Below, in pieces: positions 1 to 8,523 of a stretch of DNA of 64,000 nucleotides. This DNA comes from JBGAPH01 sp046349955 (GTDB taxonomy: Bacteria > Planctomycetota > Planctomycetia > Pirellulales > JBGAPH01). Numbering within the stretch: position 1 is the stretch's first letter; every line of letters starts with the position of its first letter. A model generated the notes under the pieces. The model worked only from the letters and a program-made list of their open reading frames with translations, was not told the origin of the DNA and searched no databases. Location: contig JAXMBI010000001.1 in assembly GCA_046349955.1 (NCBI GenBank), forward strand, positions 372,001-436,000. Reading direction: 5' to 3'. The position numbers and the translations under genes were made by a program.

Positions 1-1
1 C

Positions 2-1543
2 GCCACTCTGGTCGAGGATTGCCGGCCGCTGCTCGATCCAGAGCAGGTGGACTTCGTTCCGGCCGTCATGGCGCTCGTGAAATTGGGGACGCCTCCGGCG
101 TTCGAGCCGCTCTTGGAGGCCTTCCACCAAAAGCCTGCGGCACGCCATACGATCGCCGTGCTGGCAGCTTCCGCGTTTGGCCGAGCCGCGGCGCCCCTGT
201 TGAACTACCTTCAACAGGGCGTAGACAAGGTGCTGGGCACGCCGCTCGAACAGTGGAGCGACGCCGACTTGGTTGCCCTGGGGGCGCTGGTTCACGTTCG
301 CAGGGCGGAAGCGGTGGCCGCGTTTCGAACCCTCATCGAGAAGTGGCGGGCCGATCCCGCGAACGAGCGTTGGTCCCGCATGGTTGGTTGGGGCGTGTCC
401 GGGAACCCGCGCGTGGTCGAGCGAGAGAGGCTGCCTCTTCTCGTGGACGTGTGGCTCTTGCGGCATCCGGCCAAGAGCGCCGCGGCCAAGAAGCCTAGCG
501 GCCGCGGCCCACGGAGACCGGCCGCACCGCAGCCTGCCGACGAGCTGCCCGGCGCCTTTCGCTTCCGGCTCAACGAGTGGCGCGCCCGTTTGGGTGTGAA
601 CGGACCAATCGACTTCAGCCGAAGGGCTGACTACTCCGAGACCACGAATTGGAGCTATGGCTGCCGCGAGTTGAACGGCCATAGCCTCACCAGCCCCATC
701 CACCTCGTCGCCCTCGAGGACCTTCGTTCCCAGCTCGCGGAAAGCGGGTTGCTAGGGCAAGGGATTCCGGCGGACGTGTTCGCGTTCGGCCTCGGCGAGC
801 CGGCGGAGCGGCACGTTACCAAGGTGGGCGGGCTCCCCTATCGGCCGGCCGGCGAGCCGTGGCCGACGTTTCGGCCCAGCGAAGCGGACCTTCAGTGGTC
901 GTTCAAGGATTGGCTCAGTCGCTGGCCGAGCGACTGGCCGGCCCCGCCGCCGAACCTACGCGATCTTTCCGCCTGGCCCGAACTTCCCCAGACGTTTCTC
1001 GCTCAATTCTGGTTCGGCGATTCGCGCGACCTCGTGGGCGATTTGCCCGGCGACGTGCTCTTGGTCTTCGTGAGCGACGACACCTCAATGGGGGAGCCAG
1101 ACGCCTATCACTTCGAGTGGCGAGAGGCCGGCCTGACCGACCTGGTGCGGCCCGAGCAGTTGCCGTCGCGCTTCTGGCGCAGCCCGGTGTTTCATGGGTA
1201 TGCCCATCGGACGTGCGACTACGAGCCGGCCGAATTCCCCGAACTCGACGAGTTCGTTCGCGGGGGCTGCAAGCGCGAGGAAGCAGCGGTCTGGGGAGGA
1301 ACGAAGATTGGCGGGCTCAGCAACGTGCCGGTGGAAACGCCGCGGGGGCGGTTCCTCTGTCAGCTTGGCTCGATCAGCCCGGCCTTCGATCGGCCCTATC
1401 CCTGGATCAACGTGGCCGAGCCGCAAAGGCTCGACCGAGAATCGCGCCGAGACATGCCAAAGCTCGATCTCTGCGACGCTGGGTTCGTGGCGTTCTTTCT
1501 CGACGCGGACGGTCAGGTGCGGCCGGAGTTTTGGTGCTCCTAG
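2..1543 (+). CDS. DUF1963 (YwqG)-like protein, 5' end outside the window
   Basis: The frame is open to the left edge, so the start codon lies upstream; a GTG at 47 is possible but the residues before it continue the same helical pattern. The first ~150 residues are helical and HEAT-like. The C-terminal ~300 residues look like a DUF1963/YwqG fold: the elements VGGLPYRP and KIGGLSNVP, each followed by a hydrophobic strand with a Gln ('FLAQFWFG', 'FLCQLGS'), and a final 'GFVAFFLDADG' strand. The YwqG family has no assigned biochemical function; many members are cytoplasmic and sit in DNA-poor or toxin-immunity contexts, which is not evident here. It converges with the next gene, both stop codons sharing the tetranucleotide CTAG. 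Confidence 0.7.
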   Translation, partial: ATLVEDCRPLLDPEQVDFVPAVMALVKLGTPPAFEPLLEAFHQKPAARHTIAVLAASAFGRAAAPLLNYLQQGVDKVLGTPLEQWSDADLVALGALVHVRRAEAVAAFRTLIEKWRADPANERWSRMVGWGVSGNPRVVERERLPLLVDVWLLRHPAKSAAAKKPSGRGPRRPAAPQPADELPGAFRFRLNEWRARLGVNGPIDFSRRADYSETTNWSYGCRELNGHSLTSPIHLVALEDLRSQLAESGLLGQGIPADVFAFGLGEPAERHVTKVGGLPYRPAGEPWPTFRPSEADLQWSFKDWLSRWPSDWPAPPPNLRDLSAWPELPQTFLAQFWFGDSRDLVGDLPGDVLLVFVSDDTSMGEPDAYHFEWREAGLTDLVRPEQLPSRFWRSPVFHGYAHRTCDYEPAEFPELDEFVRGGCKREEAAVWGGTKIGGLSNVPVETPRGRFLCQLGSISPAFDRPYPWINVAEPQRLDRESRRDMPKLDLCDAGFVAFFLDADGQVRPEFWCS

Positions 1544-1935
1544 CGCGCTGGCTGGGCAGACGGCTCGGCGATCGGCGGCGCTGGTGCCGCACTCGCCGCC
1601 CGGCGCCGCCCCACGCAGTTCGTCTGAATCGCCGGCAGGCAGAGCGCCGCCAACACGAAACCCACAACGGCCAGGACCGCCCACTCCGAAGGCGACAAGC
1701 GCCGACGGAGGCGGTCAAGGCCGGGGAACCAGCGGGAAATCGTCGCGGGGTACGGGCAGAAGGGCTGCTTGATCGTCTCGCCGATCGCCCAGAGGAAACA
1801 GACGAGCGACCACCCACCGGCCGCAGCCACCGCCGCGGCGAACGGAGCCAGAGCCAGCGGCACCCGGCCGAACCAAGCCCAGGCGATGCCGGCTACGGCG
1901 AGGAGGAGGGCAGCGGTGGTGTCGCGCCAGGTCAT
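1540..1935 (-). CDS. Small three-helix membrane protein, unknown function
   Basis: 131 residues from the ATG at 1935 (MTWRDTTAALLLAV). An upstream in-frame ATG at 2010 would run into the bioB stop region and adds a basic, non-hydrophobic stretch, so the later start is preferred. Two adjacent hydrophobic segments (about residues 6-50) and a third (about 85-105, EWAVLAVVGFVLAALCLPA) predict an inner-membrane protein. It follows bioB on the same strand by 49 bp and may be co-transcribed. No family recognised. Confidence 0.55.
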   Translation of the reverse strand: MTWRDTTAALLLAVAGIAWAWFGRVPLALAPFAAAVAAAGGWSLVCFLWAIGETIKQPFCPYPATISRWFPGLDRLRRRLSPSEWAVLAVVGFVLAALCLPAIQTNCVGRRRAASAAPAPPIAEPSAQPAR

Positions 1936-1984
1936 CTCCGCAGTGTACCGCACGGGCGTTATGCGCTGCACTGCCGGCTGCGGG

Positions 1985-3028
1985 CTAGAGTGCCGGAGCG
2001 CCCGCCTCAAGCGTACACGCCGGTTCCGCGTTCCGCGCGATCTCGAACCCCAGGTCTTCGAGCATCCGGTAGTCGTCGTCGGCTGCCTGGCCCTTCGTCG
2101 TCAGGTAGTCGCCGATGAAGATCGAGTTGGCTGGGTAGAGGCCCAGGGGTTGCAAGCTCCGCAAATGCAGCTCGCGGCCGCCGGCGATGCGGATTTCGGC
2201 CGTTGGGTTCGTGAAGCGGAACAGGCACAGCGCCTTCAAGCAGTAGCGCGGGTTCAGCTTCCAGGTGCCAGCGAGCGGAGTGCCGTCGATTGGGTTCAGG
2301 AAGTTGACCGGCAGCGAGTGAACCCCCAGCTCGCGGAGCTCGAGGGCCATCCGCACCACATCGACCGGTGCCTCGCCCATGCCGAGAATGCCGCCGGAGC
2401 AGAGCTCCATTCCGGCCGAGCGAACTGCCTGTAGCGTGTCGACGCGGTCTTGGTAGGTGTGGGTCGAGCAGATTTCTTCGTACCGCTCGCTGCTCGTGTT
2501 CAGGTTGTGGTTCACCCGATCGACGCCGCACTCCTTGAGCCGCACTGCCTGCTCAGGCGTGAGCAGGCCCAGACAGGTGCAGATTTTCACCGGGTACTCG
2601 GCCTTGATCTTCGGCACGATGTCGGTGATGGCCTGCATCTCGCGCTCGGTAGGGCCACGGCCCGAGATGACGATGCAGAAGGTCTTGGCCTGCCGCTCGG
2701 CCGCCATGCGGGCGCCGTCGAGCAGCTTGTCGGGGCGGAGCAGGTTGTAGCGGGGGATCTCGGCGTCGGAGACCTTCGATTGCGAGCAGTAGCCGCAATC
2801 CTCAGGGCAGAGGCCGCTCTTGGCGTTCATCAGCATGTAGAGCTGCACACGCATGCCGAAGTGCCGGCGGCGGACCCGATAGGCGGCGGCCAGCAGATCG
2901 AGCACCTCTTCGTCGGGACAGGCGAGCACCTCCAGGCCTTCGTCGACCGACAGCGCATCGCCGGCTAGTGCCCGCTCGGCCAGTGCATCCCAGCGGTTCG
3001 AAGAGAGGTCGCGCGGCAGATCGATCAT
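1985..3028 (-). CDS. bioB: Biotin synthase
   Basis: Radical-SAM enzyme that inserts sulfur into dethiobiotin in the last step of biotin synthesis, in the cytoplasm. 347 residues, the usual BioB length. The radical-SAM [4Fe-4S] motif CxxxCxxC is C74-C78-C81 (CPEDCGYC), followed by the BioB signatures 'NHNLNTS' and 'CSGGILGMGE', the 'PVNFLNPIDGTPL' strand, and a C-terminal 'IFIGDYLTTKG'. The open frame extends back to 3334 but would cross a terminator and the tRNA-Leu gene, so the ATG at 3028 (MIDLPRDLSS) is taken as the start. No other biotin genes are adjacent, so it appears to be a lone bio gene, with only a small membrane-protein gene downstream. Confidence 0.97.
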   Translation of the reverse strand: MIDLPRDLSSNRWDALAERALAGDALSVDEGLEVLACPDEEVLDLLAAAYRVRRRHFGMRVQLYMLMNAKSGLCPEDCGYCSQSKVSDAEIPRYNLLRPDKLLDGARMAAERQAKTFCIVISGRGPTEREMQAITDIVPKIKAEYPVKICTCLGLLTPEQAVRLKECGVDRVNHNLNTSSERYEEICSTHTYQDRVDTLQAVRSAGMELCSGGILGMGEAPVDVVRMALELRELGVHSLPVNFLNPIDGTPLAGTWKLNPRYCLKALCLFRFTNPTAEIRIAGGRELHLRSLQPLGLYPANSIFIGDYLTTKGQAADDDYRMLEDLGFEIARNAEPACTLEAGAPAL

Positions 3029-3185
3029 CGCTGAAGGGCTCCCAGGAACGGCAGTAGGCTTGGCGGCGCTGCCCGCGGGGCGAGGCGGCGACTGGGGGTC
3101 GCGCTCTCGGCGGCGAGCCGGCGGCTCAACCAGTATGCCCGACGGGGCGGGAGAGGCAAGCGGCGCAGTCGCCTGGCGCAGATGA

Positions 3186-3245
3186 GTTTCTCGCCAAGGC
3201 GCAGAGGCCGCAAAGCTCGGAGATGAGACCGCCTTGGCGAGAAAC
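3186..3245. repeat. Perfect 15-bp inverted repeat between bioB and tRNA-Leu
   Basis: GTTTCTCGCCAAGGC at 3186-3200 is repeated as its exact reverse complement at 3231-3245, with a 30-nt loop containing 'GGCGCAGAGGCCGC'. It lies in the bioB leader. The 'cgccaaggcgcagagg' wording resembles dispersed REP-like intergenic elements; it may be such an element rather than a bioB operator. Confidence 0.7.
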
Positions 3246-3278
3246 AAGACATCTAGGTCGTAGCAGGCAGCCCCAACG

Positions 3279-3301
3279 AAAAAAGCCCCGCCGGGGGGCT
3301 T
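3279..3301 (-). terminator. Rho-independent terminator of tRNA-Leu
   Basis: On the minus strand AAGCCCC (3301-3295) pairs with GGGGCTT (3289-3283) across a CCGGC loop, followed by a run of T (3284-3279). It begins 7 nt after the 3' end of the tRNA. Confidence 0.8.
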
Positions 3302-3307
3302 CTCGAG

Positions 3308-3391
3308 TGCGGGAAACAGGACTTGAACCTGCACGACCTTGCGGCCACAAGGCCCTCAACCTTGCGCGTCTGCCAATTCCGCCATTCCCGC
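3308..3391 (-). tRNA. tRNA-Leu (anticodon GAG)
   Basis: 84-nt class II tRNA. The acceptor stem GCGGGAA pairs with TTCCCGC, discriminator A; the T arm has TTCAAGT in the loop; the anticodon stem CAAGG/CCTTG encloses loop TTGAGGG with anticodon GAG; a long variable arm (GTGGCCGCAAGGTCGT) is typical of Leu. CCA is not encoded. It reads codons CUC and CUU. Confidence 0.96.
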
Positions 3392-3539
3392 ATTATCGCT
3401 GTGCAGACCAGCCTTTGGGGCGGCTGGCCCGAACTTCTGAGTCTAGCCCCGGCCGGCCGATCGTCAAGGCGAGATGCCGGTTGCTTCGATCACGGTTGCT
3501 GGGGGCTCGCTTCGCTCGACCCCAGCCACCCTCGACTCG

Positions 3540-5108
3540 CTAGCCCTGCCGTGTCGCCACCAGCAGGGCCGCGTCTCCCAGCCGCTCGGCGGCGCCGGCC
3601 AAGAGGGCCGCGAACACGCCGTCGATCCGTTCACGGGGCGAGCCGCTGCCGGTCCGCACCGCCTCGGCCAGGGCCTCGTCGAGCCCGCTCGCTTCGAGCG
3701 GCAGATCGGCCGGGCCAAGGGCGTAGACCACCAGGGTGTCGCCTGGCGAAACGAGCCGCTCCTCGATCGTCGCCTCGTAGTCGGGGCCGCGCCCCAGGCT
3801 CGGCGAGCGTTGGTCGAGCCGCTCCCAGCGATCGGGGCGCACCAGCAACACCGCGGCCGGGCCGGCCGTGGCCAGACGCACTGTGCCGAGCAGCGGATCG
3901 AGCGCGAGCGCCGCGAGTCCGGCGCGGCGGTCTCCCTGCGAGCCGGTCCACAGGGCCCGCGCCGTGCGGTCGCAGATCGCCGCCAGGTCGCCCGTTTGTT
4001 CGGCGGCGGCGCGGGCAGAGGCCCGCTCGAGGGTCGAGGTAAGCGCGCCTTCCAGGCCGCCGTCGTCGGCCAAGCCCACGAGTGCTATGAGCTCGTCGTC
4101 GCGGCCGGCCAGCCAGTCGTACCAAGCGCCCCCCAGACGGTCGATTTGCCGCGAGCGTCCGGCCAACGACCAACCTTCGAGCACCGGGGCGATCGTGGGC
4201 AACTGGCCCGTTTGAAACCGCTCGGCGGCCTCGAGCTGCTTGCCGATCCTTGCGGCCGAAGCGCCTTCAGTGAGCAGCATGGCCCGCTCGAGCTCCGCCG
4301 ACACCCGGCCGGCCACGATTTCGAGCAACTGGGTGTCGCGGTCGTCGACCACGCGCGGCTGACCGCCGTACACCCAGAGCGTGCCCAGCGGGGCCGTGGG
4401 GCTGGCAACCGGAATGCAGACCGCGTGGGCGTAGTTCCGCTCCGGCACGTTCCAGGCCTCGAACAGCCGCGGATTGTCGAGCACCACCGCGTGCCCTGAG
4501 AGCGACTCGAGATCGCCGACGGCCGACTTGAGGGGGCGGGGCGGCTCGGTCAGCCGCGTCTTGGGCAGCCCCCAACACGACCGCAGCTTGAGCTCGGTCG
4601 TGCCGGCGTCGAGCAAATAGAGCCCGGCTGCCTCGGCGTCGACGGCTTGCGCCGCTGCCCGCAGCGCCCCTTCGAGCCGCTCGGCCAGATGGGTTGCATC
4701 CTGCGACGACGACACGAGCGGCACGCCGGCGGCCAGCTCGGCCTCGCGTTGCCAAAGCGCCTGACGCGTTTGCAACAGGGTGCAGGCGAGGGCCGCGATC
4801 GAGCCGGCCAAAATGCTGGCCGACTCGAGGTCGAGGCGCGGGCCGTGCTCCGACAAGGCCGGTCCGCCGAGATCGATTCTGAAGTGTCCGGGAGCGATTC
4901 CAACGCCCGGGTCGACCGGGGCGGACCACATCAGATCGGGATCGTTCGACGGCTCACGGCCAGGCACGTAGCGGAGGGCCCAACCGGTGGCTTGTTCGAA
5001 GCTACGGCACGCCTCGCCCAGGCTCGCCAGCTCGTCCACTTCGGGGCGGACGACCTCGGTCGAGTCTTCGGTGTGCAGTCGCAGGTAGCTGGGAATGGGA
5101 CGCGTCAC
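3540..5108 (-). CDS. GAF domain + degenerate SpoIIE/PP2C-type phosphatase
   Basis: 522 residues. About residues 140-275 form a GAF sensor domain; about 295-520 match the RsbU/SpoIIE PP2C-like phosphatase fold that normally dephosphorylates anti-sigma antagonists. The metal-binding residues are poorly conserved: the usual GGDxYD motif reads GGAWYD (residues 326-331), the ADVSGHG motif reads GLADDGGLEG, and the C-terminal DDxTLL motif reads GDAALLVATR. The fold seems intact but catalysis is doubtful, so it may act as a binding or sensing protein. It stands alone, with tRNA-Leu downstream and a hairpin-rich gap upstream. Confidence 0.75.
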   Translation of the reverse strand: MTRPIPSYLRLHTEDSTEVVRPEVDELASLGEACRSFEQATGWALRYVPGREPSNDPDLMWSAPVDPGVGIAPGHFRIDLGGPALSEHGPRLDLESASILAGSIAALACTLLQTRQALWQREAELAAGVPLVSSSQDATHLAERLEGALRAAAQAVDAEAAGLYLLDAGTTELKLRSCWGLPKTRLTEPPRPLKSAVGDLESLSGHAVVLDNPRLFEAWNVPERNYAHAVCIPVASPTAPLGTLWVYGGQPRVVDDRDTQLLEIVAGRVSAELERAMLLTEGASAARIGKQLEAAERFQTGQLPTIAPVLEGWSLAGRSRQIDRLGGAWYDWLAGRDDELIALVGLADDGGLEGALTSTLERASARAAAEQTGDLAAICDRTARALWTGSQGDRRAGLAALALDPLLGTVRLATAGPAAVLLVRPDRWERLDQRSPSLGRGPDYEATIEERLVSPGDTLVVYALGPADLPLEASGLDEALAEAVRTGSGSPRERIDGVFAALLAGAAERLGDAALLVATRQG

Positions 5109-5457
5109 GGGGGCTCACGGACGGGGGCTTTGGCGGTCAAAGTCCTGTCCGTGGCGCCGACTGCGAGGAGGGCGCCGCAGTAAGCGGCAATCTTTTCGCA
5201 GGCCGATCAAATTCCGTGACCGACACAATTTGACATCGGCCCCGAATGGCCTAGGACTGCAATCCGCTCTCGCGAATAGGCTGCGACGCCAGGCAAACCG
5301 CTCCGGCTGCGCCGGATGGGAGGGCGGCGGGTCGAAAGACGGTCGGGCGTTGGCGGGGTGGCGGTGGTTGTCCCCCCCGTCATTGACGGGGGGCTAAGGG
5401 CGCGGCGCCGCACTCAACGATCCATTAGCCCCCGGCGAGTCGCCGGGGGGAACCCGC
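5109..5457. other. Intergenic region between priA and the GAF/SpoIIE gene
   Basis: 349 bp without a credible gene. The priA-proximal part carries two strong GC-rich hairpins described separately; the rest shows no recognisable promoter or coding pattern. Confidence 0.6.
5373..5449. terminator. Nested pair of C/G-tract hairpins downstream of priA
   Basis: Hairpin 1: CCCCCCGTC (5373-5381), loop ATT, GACGGGGGG (5385-5393). Hairpin 2: CCCCCGGCGA (5429-5438), one base, TCGCCGGGGG (5440-5449). In addition GGGGGCTAA (5389-5397) and TTAGCCCCC (5425-5433) pair with each other, so alternative folds are possible. It ends 8 bp from the priA stop and probably terminates priA, although no T tract follows; it may be a dispersed intergenic repeat. 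Confidence 0.6.
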
Positions 5458-7773
5458 TCACAGCATATCCAGCGGATCCACATCCACGATCCACTGAATC
5501 CCTTCCGGCGGCTTGAGATCCGCCGTGGCGCGGGCGGCGGCGTGGCGGAGGCCTTCGCCGTCGGCGGATTGAGCCTGAAGATGGAAGCGATGGAGGCCGC
5601 GGAGCCGCGCGATGGGGGCGGGGGCCGGACCGAGGATGCGGGCTTTGACTTCGCCGCGTTTGAGTTCCTCTTGGAGCCGATCGGCCACGTGCTGCGCGAA
5701 CTCCGCCGTGGGTTCGGCCACGGGGCCGCGCACCACCAGGCGGACCATGCTCGCAAACGGCGGGTAGCCCAGCTTCTGGCGGATCGGCAGCTCGTAGGCG
5801 GCGAAGCGGTTGAAGTCGTGCCGCACGGCCGCCTGGATTGCCGAGTGCTCGGGGCTGAGCGTTTGCACGAGCACCCGCCCCCCTTGGTCGCCGCGGCCGC
5901 TGCGCCCCGCCACCTGGGTAACGAGTTGGAACGTGCGCTCGGCGGCACGAAAGTCGGGCAGGTGGAGCGCCGTGTCGGCGTTGATCACCCCGACGAGCGT
6001 GACCCGCGGAAAGTCGAGCCCCTTGGCGATCATCTGCGTGCCGAGCAGGATGTGGACCTCGCCTGAGCGAAAGGCGGCCAACGCCTTTTCGTGGCTGCCA
6101 GGGCCGCGCATCGTGTCGGTGTCCATGCGCAGGCATTTGTGGTGCGGAAAGCGGGCGCGGACCTCGGCCTCGAGACGCTCGGTGCCGAGGCCCCGGTAGC
6201 GGATCCCCTCGAAGTGGCAGTCGGGGCATTCACGCGGCGCCGGCACGGTGTAGTCGCAGTAGTGGCAGACCGCCAGCTCCGCGCTGCGGTGATGGGTGAG
6301 CGCGATGTCGCAATCGGGGCACTGCACCGTGAGGCCGCAGGCGGGGCACTGGATGTGCGTGCTGTAGCCGCGGCGGTTGAGCAACAGGATCACCTGGCCG
6401 TCGTCGCGGAGCGCGGCGTCCATCGCCCGGTGGAGCGAGCGGCTGATCGAGCCGCGGCTGTCGCGAGTTTTGAACTCGATCCGCAGGTCGAGCGTGGCGA
6501 CGTCGGGCATGGGGCGGTCGCCGATGCGGCTGGGGAGCGACACGAGTTCGAACTCCCCCCGCTTCGCCCGCACCCAACTTTCGAGCGAGGGAGTGGCCGA
6601 ACCGAGCACGAGCGACACCTGCTCGAGCCGCGCGCGGGCCAGCGCCACATCGCGGGCATGGTAGCGCGGGGCCGTTTCTTGCTTGAAGGTGCTCTCGTGT
6701 TCCTCGTCGAGCACGATCAGCCCCAGCCGTGGCGTGGGGGCGAAGATGGCGCTGCGGGCGCCGACAACCACCTGCACCTCGCCGGCGGCGATCCGCTGCC
6801 AGTGCCAGTGCCGCTCGACGTCGCTCAGGTGGCTGTGGAGCACGGCCACCTGGTCGAAGCGGGCGCGAAAACGGTCGCAGGTTTGCGGAGTGAGGCTGAT
6901 CTCAGGCACGAGCACGATCGCCTGCTTGCCCATCCGCAGCACTTCTTGAATGGCCTGGATGTAGACCTCGGTCTTGCCGGAGCCGGTGACGCCGTGAACG
7001 AGAACGGTGTGTGGCTGGCCCGAGTTCACGCCCGCGAGGATGGCGGACAGGGCGGCCTGCTGTTCGCCGTTCAGGACGAATTGCAATTCGCGCTCGCTGG
7101 CAGCCGGCGCCGCAACCGCCTGCTGAATCCGCCGCCGCTCGAGCTGCAACAGCCCCTTTCGGCGCAGCGACTGGATAGGCGCAAGCGTGCAGCCGGCGAG
7201 TTGGGCGAGCTCGCCGGGGGGCATGGGTTGGCCGTGGACCGCCAAGCGTGCGAGCACCTCGGCCTGCTTCGCAGGGAGCGCCAAATGGGGCGCGCGTTGC
7301 TGGGCGTCGGGGGCGAGCGAGAGGAGCACGACCTCGCGGGTGCCTGCCTGGCCGCGGACGCCGGCCGGCACCACGGCTTCGAGCACTTGGCCCCAACCGC
7401 AGAGGTAGTAGTCGGCCATCCATTCGGTGAGCCGCAGCATGGCGGGGGTAAGCAGCGTCTGCCGATCGACGATCGCCTCGAGCGGTTTGAGCCGCCGCTG
7501 CCGCTCGGCCTGGCGAATCTCCACGCAGTAGCCCAGGGCCGAACGGTCGCCGCGTCCCAGGGGGGCCTTCACCCGGCGGCCGGCGGCGGCGGCAGTGCGC
7601 AAGACTTCGGGCACCTCGTAGTCGAAGGGCTGCTGTGGCCCCGTGGGAAACACAACCCGGGCAATCAGCACGCTGGCCGCGTCGTCGCTATCCCAGGGGG
7701 CTGGATCGTCGCCAAAGAGGGCCTGCTGTTCGTGGCGGGGAGCGGGCATGCGGCGCGGAACGGACCGAGACAT
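5458..7773 (-). CDS. priA: Primosomal replication-restart helicase PriA
   Basis: 771 residues, usual PriA length. It is the 3'-5' DNA helicase that loads the replisome at stalled forks. Seen: N-terminal DNA-binding domain (FPTGPQQPFDYEVPE), Walker A GVTGSGKT (261-268), DEEH box (356-359), GSATPS motif III, and the zinc-binding insertion with eight Cys (476, 479, 485, 488, 503, 506, 516, 519), then 'GTQMIAKGLDFPRVTLVGV' and 'QVAGRSGRG'. ATG at 7773 is chosen; 7749 is an alternative in-frame ATG. The frame remains open further upstream but there overlaps another gene in a different frame. Confidence 0.97.
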   Translation of the reverse strand: MSRSVPRRMPAPRHEQQALFGDDPAPWDSDDAASVLIARVVFPTGPQQPFDYEVPEVLRTAAAAGRRVKAPLGRGDRSALGYCVEIRQAERQRRLKPLEAIVDRQTLLTPAMLRLTEWMADYYLCGWGQVLEAVVPAGVRGQAGTREVVLLSLAPDAQQRAPHLALPAKQAEVLARLAVHGQPMPPGELAQLAGCTLAPIQSLRRKGLLQLERRRIQQAVAAPAASERELQFVLNGEQQAALSAILAGVNSGQPHTVLVHGVTGSGKTEVYIQAIQEVLRMGKQAIVLVPEISLTPQTCDRFRARFDQVAVLHSHLSDVERHWHWQRIAAGEVQVVVGARSAIFAPTPRLGLIVLDEEHESTFKQETAPRYHARDVALARARLEQVSLVLGSATPSLESWVRAKRGEFELVSLPSRIGDRPMPDVATLDLRIEFKTRDSRGSISRSLHRAMDAALRDDGQVILLLNRRGYSTHIQCPACGLTVQCPDCDIALTHHRSAELAVCHYCDYTVPAPRECPDCHFEGIRYRGLGTERLEAEVRARFPHHKCLRMDTDTMRGPGSHEKALAAFRSGEVHILLGTQMIAKGLDFPRVTLVGVINADTALHLPDFRAAERTFQLVTQVAGRSGRGDQGGRVLVQTLSPEHSAIQAAVRHDFNRFAAYELPIRQKLGYPPFASMVRLVVRGPVAEPTAEFAQHVADRLQEELKRGEVKARILGPAPAPIARLRGLHRFHLQAQSADGEGLRHAAARATADLKPPEGIQWIVDVDPLDML

Positions 7774-7841
7774 GAAGCGCAAGTCACTGGGGGAGTTTCT
7801 TGCCGAAAGGCGATTCTGTCTACCGGCCGCCCGACGACGCG

Positions 7842-8261
7842 CTACGATTCGCCTTCCCAAAACTGCTCGATCCGGCCGAACACGTCGTCGGGCAAGGGAA
7901 GTTCGCGGTAGAGGTTGCCGACCGACGGGTCGTCGCTGGGGAGCAGCGGAAACCGCTGCCGGGCCTGCCAGGCGAGCAGCCGCGGCCGCGAGGGGGGCAA
8001 GTAGCCCCGCGCCTGCACCTGTTCGAGCAGCCGGCGGGCCTTGGCCACGTCGTAGCCGGGCTGGGCTGCCAGCAGCGCGAGCAGTTCTTCGTCGGGCAGG
8101 AAGTGCCGCGCGACGGTGGCGAAGGCGAGGCGGCCGAAATGTCCCAGATCGGCGCCGGCGTCGAGCGCAGCCAGCCAGTGCGCCACCGTGGCAGAGGCCG
8201 CTAGCGCCTCGCGCCCCGAGACAGGCACGGCCTCGTTCGAGCGATCGGAAGAATTCCACAT
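7842..8261 (-). CDS. Conserved-looking small protein upstream of priA
   Basis: 139 residues from ATG 8261 (MWNSSDRSNEAVP). Mostly helical, acidic, no signal peptide or membrane segment; ends 68 bp before priA on the same strand, so probably in one transcript. No family recognised. The alternative ATG at 8330 would include the repeated GTATACC element in the coding region, so it is rejected. It is divergent from the membrane protein at 8524. Confidence 0.6.
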   Translation of the reverse strand: MWNSSDRSNEAVPVSGREALAASATVAHWLAALDAGADLGHFGRLAFATVARHFLPDEELLALLAAQPGYDVAKARRLLEQVQARGYLPPSRPRLLAWQARQRFPLLPSDDPSVGNLYRELPLPDDVFGRIEQFWEGES

Positions 8262-8277
8262 GGCACGCTCTTTGTGT

Positions 8278-8299
8278 GTATACCAATGTATAGTATACC
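8278..8299. promoter_or_regulatory. Two GTATACC direct repeats in the priA-side promoter region
   Basis: GTATACC occurs at 8278-8284 and 8293-8299, exactly 15 bp apart, separated by an AATGTATA spacer; each contains the palindrome GTATAC. The element is strikingly AT-rich for this genome and begins 16 bp upstream of the ATG at 8261. It could be a -10 region, an operator, or both. Confidence 0.4.
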
Positions 8300-8523
8300 A
8301 GCCGGACGAAAGGTCCAGCGCAGACTGCACCGCGCAACGATTCGCTTCCGTTCAGGAGTGCGCGCGATCGCGACAGCATCGTTGGCGGTGCTCGGAATTC
8401 GCCGCTGCGCATGCGCAAAAAAATCTTCGCGGCCATTTGCTGGCCGACGCAAGGTACGGTTGCTAGTCTGAGAATATCCGCCGCAACCGCTCCCAACGCT
8501 CTACCTCTTGCTCGAGTGCGTCG

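Noticed and set aside
3029..3334. 102-residue N-terminal extension of the bioB frame
   Set aside because: It would cross a terminator and the tRNA-Leu gene and has no BioB-like residues; the ATG at 3028 fits the family.
6091..7911. 606-residue open frame opposite priA
   Set aside because: Shadow of the high-GC priA codons; no domain and low-complexity Ala/Gly/Val composition.
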